Assembly (NCBI RefSeq): GCF_013294025.1
Contig: NZ_JABSNL010000001.1
Location: forward strand, 230,095 to 294,094
DNA length: 64,000 nucleotides
Direction of reading: 5' to 3'
From: Flavobacterium aeripolare
Lineage (GTDB): Bacteria; Bacteroidota; Bacteroidia; Flavobacteriales; Flavobacteriaceae
Each line of letters starts with the position of its first letter. The stretch's first letter is position 1. The translations under genes were made by a program, and so were the position numbers. Below, in pieces: positions 18,836 through 26,014 of this stretch. The notes beneath the pieces were generated by a model, which saw only the letters and a list, made by a program, of their open reading frames with translations, made no database searches and was not told the origin of the DNA.

Positions 18836-18889
18836 TTTACAATTGTAATTTACAATTGTGTCTGTAAAATTAATATTGTAAACAGTAAA
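18836..18889. promoter_or_regulatory. operator site 2 and half-site cluster
   Basis: TTACAATTGTAA at 18837-18848 is a perfect 12-bp palindrome of the same TTAC-N4-GTAA form. It is followed at once by a second TTTACAATTGT with one good half (18849-18859), then by GTAAA half-sites at 18864, 18878 and 18885. The density of TTTAC/GTAAA here is far above what base composition would give. Confidence 0.55.
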
Positions 18890-19047
18890 ACCGAACTATT
18901 CCCAGGTTTATTCTTCTTTAATCTTAGCTAATTATACAAAACTATTTAAAATAATATAGATACATGTTAATCAGTTAATTAAGTATGACCAATTAAACTT
19001 TTAATTTATAATTATTGAGGTGTTATTGCTTAAATAGTTCTATTTTG

Positions 19048-19078
19048 TTGCTTACTACTAGCTGTTTTATTACATTTG
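19048..19078 (+). promoter_or_regulatory. promoter of the XRE-type regulator
   Basis: TTG at 19048-19050 and TACATTTG at 19071-19078 with a 20-base spacer fit the Flavobacterium consensus well. The -7 box is overlapped by operator site 3. Confidence 0.65.
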
Positions 19079-19081
19079 TAA
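19070..19081. promoter_or_regulatory. operator site 3 on the regulator's -7 box
   Basis: TTACATTTGTAA has the TTAC-N4-GTAA form and covers the -7 element of the regulator gene. Confidence 0.55.
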
Positions 19082-19102
19082 ATCAATATTGCTAAAGCCT
19101 AA

Positions 19103-19117
19103 TTTACAATGGTAAAC
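19103..19117. promoter_or_regulatory. operator site 4 over the regulator's start codon
   Basis: TTTACAATGGTAAAC is a TTTAC-N4-GTAAA inverted repeat whose 4-base centre contains the ATG (19109-19111) of the regulator. It is the same motif as sites 1-3. Confidence 0.55.
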
Positions 19118-19555
19118 ATAGAGGATTTTATAAAAAGACTGGAAATAATTCTCGAATACTATGGTGTTAACGCCTCGTCGTTTGCAGATAACATAGGAGT
19201 GCAGCGCTCTAGCTTGTCGCATCTTTTATCAGGAAGAAATAAGCCTAGTCTCGATTTTATATTGAAAATACTAGAAGTATATCCTGAGGTCGATTTATAC
19301 TGGATTTTGAATGGTAAAGGAAGCTTCCCCAAGTTGGCTTCAAAACCAAGCAGCAATAACGCGCAAGCTACTCAAATCACTTCCCCTACTCCAGAACCTA
19401 CTATAGCGCCTCTTTTTACCGAGGATTCAGAATTAATCCCTGATCCAAAAGCAGCAATCTCAACACCATCTATCACCAATAGCACTATCGAGACGGAAAT
19501 TGACAAAATAGTCATTTTCTATAAAGATGGAACTTTCAAAAGTTATCGACCATAA
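19109..19555 (+). CDS. XRE-type helix-turn-helix regulator
   Basis: This 148-aa protein has an N-terminal HTH_3 domain (about residues 8-65; SFADNIGVQRSSLSHLLSGR is the recognition region). A Pro/Thr/Ser-rich linker and a short conserved-looking tail IDKIVIFYKDGTFKSYRP follow. It is divergent from the M14 peptidase. Four TTAC-N4-GTAA sites in the shared region lie on both promoters and on its own start codon, so it probably represses itself and the peptidase. The signal it senses is unknown. There is no phage gene nearby, so a prophage repressor is unlikely. Confidence 0.85.
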   Translation: MVNIEDFIKRLEIILEYYGVNASSFADNIGVQRSSLSHLLSGRNKPSLDFILKILEVYPEVDLYWILNGKGSFPKLASKPSSNNAQATQITSPTPEPTIAPLFTEDSELIPDPKAAISTPSITNSTIETEIDKIVIFYKDGTFKSYRP

Positions 19556-19585
19556 AAAAGCCTCAATTCTATTATAGAATTGAGG
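19554..19585 (-). terminator. terminator between convergent regulator and lipoprotein genes
   Basis: A 12-bp stem GCCTCAATTCTA/TAGAATTGAGGC with a 2-4 base loop is followed on the minus strand by a T-run (A-run at 19554-19559). It mainly serves the leftward lipoprotein gene but can also stop the regulator's transcript. Confidence 0.8.
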
Positions 19586-19613
19586 CCTTGCATTGTAGTA
19601 GTGGTATTATATA

Positions 19614-20621
19614 TTATTTTCTTAAAACAAATATTGATGTAACACCAGCTTCTGCTCTTATATTTGTAGGCGCAGCATCTCCTGTTGTTGTAGGATAACT
19701 AAAAGTCAATACTTGACCACCTGCATTTAATCTTTCAGCAACGTAAATGTTATTTGTTACGTCATCATAAGCAACATCTACAGGGTTTCCTAAAAGTGAT
19801 TTAGCACCATAAATTCTAACTTGGTTAGACATAGCAATTGTTCCAGCAGCCGCAGTTGATGAAAAAACTGATGAGAAGTTTTTAATCACAACCAGTCCAC
19901 CGTCTGTTGCTGAAGTAGCGCTAGCGACATCAGTAAGAATCATTACATCGTCATTTGATGAGTAAGTTATTCCGTGTGTTCTTGTAAGTCCTTCAATTGT
20001 AACACGTTTTGTTGTAGTAATAGCACCACTAGCGTTACTTGTGAAATTTTTGAATTGAACAATGTCTCCTGTTAAATCAGCGACAGCATAAAGATCGTTT
20101 CCATCCATATGAATTCCCCACAATTTGAAGCTAGTAGTAAAAGATTTTAATAGCGTGAAGCCTGTGCTAGTGCGTTGGTATAAAAACAACTTATTTGTGT
20201 TTCCATTACTATCTGCCTGATCTTGTGTTACAACAACCATATCTCCTGAAACCGCAGTTTCTCTTGGATTATTAAAATCGCTTCCTGAACCAGATATAGA
20301 CAACGACAAGTTTGCAAGTCCGCTTGCTACCGCGGTTTTGATACCAGAGTACGTTTCTAATTTATTGTTTGTTCTAGAAACAACTGTAATCGCATCAGTA
20401 TCGCCATTGTAAGATACACCTTCAGCATCTAGCGACGCGATAGTAAAATAGCTAATTGTAGGCGTAGTTGCTAAAAGATTAGTGTAACTTACCTTTCCTG
20501 AAGTATTACTTGAAGTTACCAAGCTTAATTCTTTTGACTCTACTGCATTATCAGAATCATTATTATCACAAGATGTGAAAACCAACATCATAACAGACGC
20601 ACAAATAAATAAATTTTTCAT
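19614..20621 (-). CDS. lipoprotein, beta-propeller-like
   Basis: This 335-aa protein has a lipoprotein signal ending VFTSC (Cys18). The rest is a repetitive beta-rich body with recurring short motifs such as NDLYAVADLTGDIVQF and NPVDVAYDDVTNNIYVAERLNAGG. These resemble the blades of an NHL or WD-type propeller. It is probably exported and anchored in the outer membrane; no enzyme motif is seen. It is monocistronic with a strong terminator. I do not recognise a named family. Confidence 0.72.
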   Translation of the reverse strand: MKNLFICASVMMLVFTSCDNNDSDNAVESKELSLVTSSNTSGKVSYTNLLATTPTISYFTIASLDAEGVSYNGDTDAITVVSRTNNKLETYSGIKTAVASGLANLSLSISGSGSDFNNPRETAVSGDMVVVTQDQADSNGNTNKLFLYQRTSTGFTLLKSFTTSFKLWGIHMDGNDLYAVADLTGDIVQFKNFTSNASGAITTTKRVTIEGLTRTHGITYSSNDDVMILTDVASATSATDGGLVVIKNFSSVFSSTAAAGTIAMSNQVRIYGAKSLLGNPVDVAYDDVTNNIYVAERLNAGGQVLTFSYPTTTGDAAPTNIRAEAGVTSIFVLRK

Positions 20622-20694
20622 AATTTTTTGTTTTATTAATTAACAATCATTTACGATAAAATTATAAGTGCGGTTTTAAAATTTTCGAAAAAAA

Positions 20695-21246
20695 TTAAAA
20701 TTCGTATCCTTTACTAGGTACTTTTCCTTTTACACCTTGAAAATGTTGAGAGAGTATTTTCATGTCATTTTCTAAATTTCCTGATGGTTCTAATGGAAGC
20801 CCTAGATTAACTTGCTTTCTTCCAAAATCAAAAGTCACAGGAATAATAGGAACCTGAGCTTTCATTGCAATATAATAGAAGCCTGTTTTTAATTCGGTTA
20901 CTTTTTTACGTGTTCCTTCTGGTAATACAGCAAGTCTAAAAATTTCCTTTTTTTCGAAAATAGCAGCGACTGAATCAACTTTATTTAATCCACCGCTCCT
21001 ATCAAGAGGTTCCCCTCCCATGTACCTGAAATAGGCTCCAAAAGGAAAACGGAAAAGCTCTTTCTTTCCCACCCAATGCATTTGTAATTGCGTAATTCCT
21101 CTAGTAAAAATTCCAAGGTAGAAGTCATGTGCACTTGTATGGGGCAAAACCATCATAACGCACTTTTTTATCGAAGGATCAATTGATCCAACAATCTTCC
21201 AGCCCATGAGGTTAAAAAATATCCATTTGTACAAAATCTTCTTCAT
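20695..21246 (-). CDS. 1-acyl-glycerol-3-phosphate acyltransferase-like (PlsC family)
   Basis: This 183-aa protein has the acyltransferase motif I HX4D as HTSAHD (His36, Asp41), motif II-like GGEPLDRSGG, and motif III PEGTR at residues 109-113. It would transfer an acyl chain to a lysophospholipid or related acceptor at the inner membrane. It is short compared with PlsC and lacks a long N-terminal membrane segment, so it may be one of the small Bacteroidetes homologues with a different acceptor. The spermidine-synthase-like gene is divergent. Confidence 0.82.
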   Translation of the reverse strand: MKKILYKWIFFNLMGWKIVGSIDPSIKKCVMMVLPHTSAHDFYLGIFTRGITQLQMHWVGKKELFRFPFGAYFRYMGGEPLDRSGGLNKVDSVAAIFEKKEIFRLAVLPEGTRKKVTELKTGFYYIAMKAQVPIIPVTFDFGRKQVNLGLPLEPSGNLENDMKILSQHFQGVKGKVPSKGYEF

Positions 21247-21284
21247 TCCTTTATTTTTTTGTGCAAAATATATAATTTAAAAGT

Positions 21285-21292
21285 TATTTTTG
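21285..21292 (+). promoter_or_regulatory. TAnnTTTG promoter (-7) for the 21.3-kb pair
   Basis: TATTTTTG lies 13 bases ahead of the ATG at 21306. The predicted transcript start leaves only a few bases of leader. Confidence 0.45.
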
Positions 21293-21305
21293 ATAAAAAG
21301 CAGTA

Positions 21306-21974
21306 ATGATGTTTAAAAAATTAATTAGTTACCTAATTCCAGTCACTATTTTCTTATCTAAATCTTCATTGAGTAAATCACTTGAAGTAACTTGGGTAAA
21401 AGGAAAACTAATATTAGACTCTGAAAATACCAATTATTCTTATGGTGATTTGCAGGATATACTTAGATTAGGTTTAAAAGAAATAGGTTTTGCTAAAGTT
21501 AAAAGCATGGACGAAGTTCTGGTCTTAGGCGTAGCTGGTGGCAGCGTTGTCAAAACATTAGTAGACGAGATAAATTTTGATGGAAAGATAACTGGAGTAG
21601 AAATAGATCCTTCTGTAATTGATATCGCAAACAAATTTTTCAAATTAAACGAAATTTCGCAACTAGATATTATCGTAGAGGATGCTTTCGAATACATATT
21701 AAAAACAAAAAATACCTACGATCTGATTATTATTGATATTTTTCAAGATACAAAAATGCCTAATTTTTTATTTGAATCGTATTTTGTTAACCGTATTTGC
21801 ACTCTAATAAATGATTATGGTGCTGTATTGTTCAATACGATGTTGTTGAGCGATAATGACAACAAACGAAATGAAAAGTATGTAAATGACTTTGATTTAG
21901 CCAATTTTAAAATAAGAACAATACCTAGGGTCGAACAGCATAATGAATTAATTGTTATCGAAAAACAAATGTAA
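21306..21974 (+). CDS. spermidine-synthase-like methyltransferase-fold protein
   Basis: This 222-aa protein has the Rossmann core of the spermidine synthase family: LVLGVAGGSVVKTL, GVEIDPSVIDIA, VEDAFEYI and LIIIDIFQD. The DSSDP motif of true spermidine synthases is replaced by DIFQDTKMP. Aminopropyl transfer is therefore doubtful, and an S-adenosylmethionine-dependent methyltransferase or unknown role is as likely. The N-terminus is somewhat hydrophobic. The K+ channel gene starts nine bases after its stop, so the two are an operon. Confidence 0.72.
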   Translation: MMFKKLISYLIPVTIFLSKSSLSKSLEVTWVKGKLILDSENTNYSYGDLQDILRLGLKEIGFAKVKSMDEVLVLGVAGGSVVKTLVDEINFDGKITGVEIDPSVIDIANKFFKLNEISQLDIIVEDAFEYILKTKNTYDLIIIDIFQDTKMPNFLFESYFVNRICTLINDYGAVLFNTMLLSDNDNKRNEKYVNDFDLANFKIRTIPRVEQHNELIVIEKQM

Positions 21975-21983
21975 CCGCACCAT

Positions 21984-22700
21984 ATGAAGAAATTAATGCA
22001 GAAGTTGCTGTTGGGTAAAAATCACCAACATAAAAACCCAGATTATAATCCTATTAGAACGAGAATTGATAACATCAAGGCAATTTGGAACAACGACCAG
22101 CACGATGATATAGGCATCGAGAAGATTGTGCGATTGTTTCTTGCAAGCTCACAACTATTTTTACCTGGTTTGTATATTAAATATTTTGCGTCTTCAAGAG
22201 GGATACAGCATAAAGATCTTGCGGTAGACTTTTTTGTATTATTTAAGGTCTTATTTCCCTTACTTATTATTGCAAACAATTGGCAAAACAATGCTATATT
22301 AATTGCAATAATGATTTATTTTGTATTAGAAACGGTGTTATACATTCCCACACTAATCTTTGCATCAGACTTATTCAGCAGTCCCAGATCGTATAAAAGA
22401 TCAATTTTACTACTCTTCTTTAATTATGTCGAAATGGTTCTCGCTTTTGCTGTGCTCTATTCTTGCGACAACTATTTCAATAAACCCTTTACGCATTGGT
22501 TTGACCCCATCTATTTTAGCACTGTTACTTCCTCGACAATAGGTTTTGGTGAGTACTACCCTATTAAGCCTTTAGGTAAATTTCTAGTTACAGTACAATC
22601 GGTGTTAGTATTAATGTACGTCGTCTTATTTTTAAATTTCTTTTCGACTAAAATCGAACCTAAAGGTTATTTCAATGAAAAGGAAAACCCAAAACGATAA
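21984..22700 (+). CDS. two-TM-type potassium channel
   Basis: This 238-aa membrane protein has four or more hydrophobic segments. A pore loop carries the selectivity-filter variant TIGFGEY at residues 185-191, in the context STVTSSTIGFGEYYPIKPLGK, as in bacterial K+ channels with TVGYGD-type filters. It is followed by a last membrane helix and a short basic tail with no RCK domain. It should pass K+ across the inner membrane. It is co-transcribed with the spermidine-synthase-like gene and abuts kdsB tail to tail with no gap. Confidence 0.8.
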   Translation: MKKLMQKLLLGKNHQHKNPDYNPIRTRIDNIKAIWNNDQHDDIGIEKIVRLFLASSQLFLPGLYIKYFASSRGIQHKDLAVDFFVLFKVLFPLLIIANNWQNNAILIAIMIYFVLETVLYIPTLIFASDLFSSPRSYKRSILLLFFNYVEMVLAFAVLYSCDNYFNKPFTHWFDPIYFSTVTSSTIGFGEYYPIKPLGKFLVTVQSVLVLMYVVLFLNFFSTKIEPKGYFNEKENPKR

Positions 22701-23426
22701 TTAAAGCATCTTTCTAGCTTTTTCTAAATCTTCAATTGTATCTATTCCAATGCCTATGTGTGTAGTTTCTAACATTTTGATACGCTTGCCAAATTCTAAA
22801 TAACGTAATTGCTCTAATTTTTCGGATGCTTCCAAAGATTTCATTGGTAAACTGTAAAAATCCAATAAAGCTTGCTTTCTAAAGGCATAAATTCCTATAT
22901 GCTGCATGTAACGCACACCCACATTTTTCTCCCTTGGAAATGGGATTACAGAACGCGAGAAATACAGAGCAAAGTTATTCTGATCAGTAACTACCTTTAC
23001 ATTATTAGGGTTATTAATGTCTTCTTCATCAGTAATTTGGCGCATAAGTGAAGCTAAATCAACTTTTCTATCGGCATCATTCCCGAATACTTCAATCACT
23101 TTTTTCAAAGGTTCAGCGTCTATAAAAGGTTCGTCACCCTGCACATTTACGACGATATCTACATCAAGATTAGCTATTGCTTCAGCAATTCGGTCGCTCC
23201 CAGATTCGTGTTCTTTCACGCTCATGATTGCTTTCCCGCCTTTCGAAACAATTTCGTTATAAATTAAATCAGAGTCCGTCACAACAAAAACATCATCAAA
23301 TAGACGGGTCGATATTGCGGCTTCGTAAGTTCGTAATATTACCGTTTTTCCTCCTAGATCTTGCATTAATTTTGCTGGAAATCGAGTTGAGGCGTAACGT
23401 GCTGGTATAACTGCTATTATTTTCAT
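22701..23426 (-). CDS. kdsB: 3-deoxy-manno-octulosonate cytidylyltransferase
   Basis: This 241-aa enzyme activates Kdo as CMP-Kdo for lipopolysaccharide core synthesis. The N-terminus [25 protein letters not shown] and the NVQGDEPFI motif are diagnostic. A longer frame starting at 23450 exists, but its ATG falls inside a minus-strand -7 box (23448-23455). The ATG at 23426 is therefore chosen and gives the usual family start [10 protein letters not shown]. It is monocistronic as far as can be seen. Confidence 0.95.
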   Translation of the reverse strand: MKIIAVIPARYASTRFPAKLMQDLGGKTVILRTYEAAISTRLFDDVFVVTDSDLIYNEIVSKGGKAIMSVKEHESGSDRIAEAIANLDVDIVVNVQGDEPFIDAEPLKKVIEVFGNDADRKVDLASLMRQITDEEDINNPNNVKVVTDQNNFALYFSRSVIPFPREKNVGVRYMQHIGIYAFRKQALLDFYSLPMKSLEASEKLEQLRYLEFGKRIKMLETTHIGIGIDTIEDLEKARKML

Positions 23427-23447
23427 GGTGTTGTTTAAAATGCTATA

Positions 23448-23455
23448 CAAAAATA
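23448..23455 (-). promoter_or_regulatory. TAnnTTTG promoter (-7) for kdsB
   Basis: The minus-strand sequence TATTTTTG lies 21 bases ahead of the chosen kdsB start. It rules against the longer start at 23450. Confidence 0.55.
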
Positions 23456-23521
23456 CTATTATTTTAAAATTTCTGTTTAAACTTAGTATCTTTATTTACT
23501 AAGCAAACTAACACAGTAATA

Positions 23522-24328
23522 ATGAAAACATTCTCGCTCTTACTACTTCTCGCATTAATTTCATGTGGCCCTGTAAAAATTAAAGATTTTAACGACGATT
23601 ATACGCAAGAATTAGTTGGTTCGGTGGAAACAATAACTATCCAAAAACACGAGTACAAATTCCTTAAAAAAGACACCATCAATCTTGTTACAACAAGCTT
23701 TTTAAATTATGATAAAGGCAACAAATTAATAAGTGAGAAACATCAAACTGCAAACGGATCCAGAGAGACTTTTTTTAAATATCAAGAAGACTTATTAATT
23801 CAGAAACAAATTATTTCAAAAAACGACACTAGTTCGATTGTGTACAAGTATGACAAAGAGCGTAATGTTACCGAAGAGATAGCTACTAACAAAAACGGAA
23901 TATACAACGTAAAAACGGTAGTATTTGACAAATACCATAACCCTATCGAGTTGCACAATCAATTTAAAGAAAAAATAAAGCAGTCTGTATTTATAGACTA
24001 CGACTACAAGCGAAAATCGTTCCTGAGTAAAAGTGTTTTGGACACCATAGCTACGCTTGAAATAGTAACTAAAAATGATTTTAATAAAAGAGGCTTCATA
24101 ACCAAAAGACAGAGAATTGCATCATCATCAAACGCTAAATATTACAGCTATGAATTTGATAAAAAAGGAAACCTGACTTCAAAAATATATCATAAAGGAG
24201 ATGGCACAATAATCGAAATTATAACGTTCAAAAATACTTATGATAAAGTAGGGAATATTATAAGTAGAGAAAGATATCTAGTCAATAAAATGATTGATAA
24301 AACAACTTACCATATCACTTACTATTAA
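23522..24328 (+). CDS. lipoprotein with YD-like repeats
   Basis: This 268-aa protein has a lipobox LISC (Cys15). Its body is built from recurring Tyr-Asp/Phe-Asp turns such as YKYDKERNVTEE, YEFDKKGNLTSK and NTYDKVGNIISR, resembling YD/RHS-type repeats. It is probably an outer-membrane-anchored surface or periplasmic protein. No enzyme motif is present and no partner gene is adjacent. Its exact role is unknown. Confidence 0.72.
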   Translation: MKTFSLLLLLALISCGPVKIKDFNDDYTQELVGSVETITIQKHEYKFLKKDTINLVTTSFLNYDKGNKLISEKHQTANGSRETFFKYQEDLLIQKQIISKNDTSSIVYKYDKERNVTEEIATNKNGIYNVKTVVFDKYHNPIELHNQFKEKIKQSVFIDYDYKRKSFLSKSVLDTIATLEIVTKNDFNKRGFITKRQRIASSSNAKYYSYEFDKKGNLTSKIYHKGDGTIIEIITFKNTYDKVGNIISRERYLVNKMIDKTTYHITYY

Positions 24329-24432
24329 ACTTAATAATCCTTCTGCAATTTGGTTTAGTTTCATCATCTTCCCATCATATTACATATAAACACCGGGCAT
24401 TTTAAAGCTTATCTTTACTTAAAGTATTACAT

Positions 24433-25857
24433 TTACTCCACAAAACTATCATCTTTAAAACCAATTAAGTACAATTTATTTTTTGCTCGAGTCATTGCGG
24501 TATACAACCAGCGTATATAATCACGGTCGATACCATTAGGCAAATAAGGTTGCTCTATAAAAACGGTGTTCCATTGCCCTCCTTGAGATTTATGACACGT
24601 GATTGCATACGAGAATTTTACTTGCAATCCATTAAAATATTCGTTGGCCTTTACCTTTTGGAATTTCTTGTATTTGGTTGTTTCGCTCTCATAATCTTTC
24701 ATCACTTCTTCATACAATCTGTTTGATTCTTCATACGTAAGTGATGGTGATTCACTTTTTATTGTATCTAATAAAAGCACTGTTTCAAATGGTTTTTGAT
24801 TAGGATAATCGACCATTCTTATTTTTACAGAGGCAAATTTAAATCCGTATAATTCTTGAATTTTAAATATTTCGAGGACTTCGATTATATCACCATTGGC
24901 AATAAAACCAGCTTCGTCTGAGTCTTTTAGCCAGAAGTAATTGTTTTTTACCACCATTAAGAAATCTCCAGTAGATAGTTCGCTTTCTTTATCCAGAATT
25001 TTGGTTCTTATTTGCTCATTATATTGATTGGCTCTCTTGTTAGATCTTACAATAAACGCGGTATCTTCAATACTGTAATTACTATATGCTGAATTGATGG
25101 CATCTTGTATATCGTAGCCATCTGTCAAACGAGTAATGTCTTTAAACTTCTTGACATCAAACTGAAAATCGGTTATAAACGAGTCCTTTAACAGCTCACG
25201 TAGTTCTGTTGCATTGTATAATATCCCTGAATTCTCTTCTTGACGCATTACTTCATTCAGCTCAATATGTTCTACTTCCTTATTATAATTCATCCCTAAG
25301 GTTTGAATATCGAGTGCCGGACTAATATCTAAATTCACCGGTGGAAGCTGAGCAGTATCCCCTAGCAATATCATCTTACAATTAGTCCCTGAGTATACAT
25401 ACGAAATCAAATCATCTAGCAATGAGCTGTTTTCATACAGTTTAGAATCAGAGTTTGTATCTGAAATCATTGAAGCTTCATCAACGATAAAAATCGTATT
25501 TTTATGTTTGTTAGGCTGCAATGTAAAAGACACACCGCCTCCTGATGATTTTTTAGGGAAATATATCTTCTTGTGAATGGTAAAAGCCGGCTTATCACTG
25601 TAATTTGCAATCACTTTTGCGGCACGTCCAGTAGGCGCTAGTAGCACATATTTTTTATTTAACTCTACTAAATTGTTTACTATTGTCGAAATTACTGTGG
25701 TTTTACCGGTTCCTGCATATCCCTTGAGTACAAAAATGGTATCATTATGCGTATCAGTTAAGAAAATAGCAATCTTCTGAAAAAATATGTCTTGATTGTA
25801 TGTTGGTGCAAATGGAAATTTTTTTCGTAAAAGACTGTAAAACAAGGAAGAATTCAT
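24433..25857 (-). CDS. RecD-like ATP-dependent DNA helicase (SF1B)
   Basis: This protein (474 aa from 25857) has Walker A VLKGYAGTGKTT, Walker B-like IFIVDEASMIS, the LGDTAQLPPV motif, and the C-terminal YAITCHKSQGGQW and YTAMTRAKNKLYLIG blocks of RecD/TraA-type SF1 helicases. It probably moves 5' to 3' on DNA. No RecB or RecC is nearby, so it is a stand-alone helicase. A longer frame from 25953 exists, but the -7 box at 25885-25892 lies inside that extension, so the internal ATG is preferred. Confidence 0.88.
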   Translation of the reverse strand: MNSSLFYSLLRKKFPFAPTYNQDIFFQKIAIFLTDTHNDTIFVLKGYAGTGKTTVISTIVNNLVELNKKYVLLAPTGRAAKVIANYSDKPAFTIHKKIYFPKKSSGGGVSFTLQPNKHKNTIFIVDEASMISDTNSDSKLYENSSLLDDLISYVYSGTNCKMILLGDTAQLPPVNLDISPALDIQTLGMNYNKEVEHIELNEVMRQEENSGILYNATELRELLKDSFITDFQFDVKKFKDITRLTDGYDIQDAINSAYSNYSIEDTAFIVRSNKRANQYNEQIRTKILDKESELSTGDFLMVVKNNYFWLKDSDEAGFIANGDIIEVLEIFKIQELYGFKFASVKIRMVDYPNQKPFETVLLLDTIKSESPSLTYEESNRLYEEVMKDYESETTKYKKFQKVKANEYFNGLQVKFSYAITCHKSQGGQWNTVFIEQPYLPNGIDRDYIRWLYTAMTRAKNKLYLIGFKDDSFVE

Positions 25858-25884
25858 TAGTGTATGCTGTTGATAAATGAACCT

Positions 25885-25892
25885 CAAATATA
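25885..25892 (-). promoter_or_regulatory. TAnnTTTG promoter (-7) for the RecD-like helicase
   Basis: The minus-strand sequence TATATTTG lies 27 bases ahead of the chosen start at 25857. Confidence 0.55.
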
Positions 25893-25982
25893 AGGATGAA
25901 ATTTTGAGCAACAATATAAAATCACCACAAATGACCTTAAAATTGCATAACATCTATAGTTTAATTTAACATGGATTGTTTG

Positions 25983-25990
25983 TAACTTTG
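25983..25990 (+). promoter_or_regulatory. TAnnTTTG promoter (-7) for mutS2
   Basis: TAACTTTG lies 24 bases ahead of the mutS2 start, in the divergent gap shared with the RecD-like gene. Confidence 0.5.
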
Positions 25991-26014
25991 CATTGATCCA
26001 ATTTATATTAAAGA

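Noticed and set aside
19109..19555. prophage repressor
   Set aside because: No integrase, phage structural gene or attachment site is nearby; the divergent partner is a metallopeptidase.
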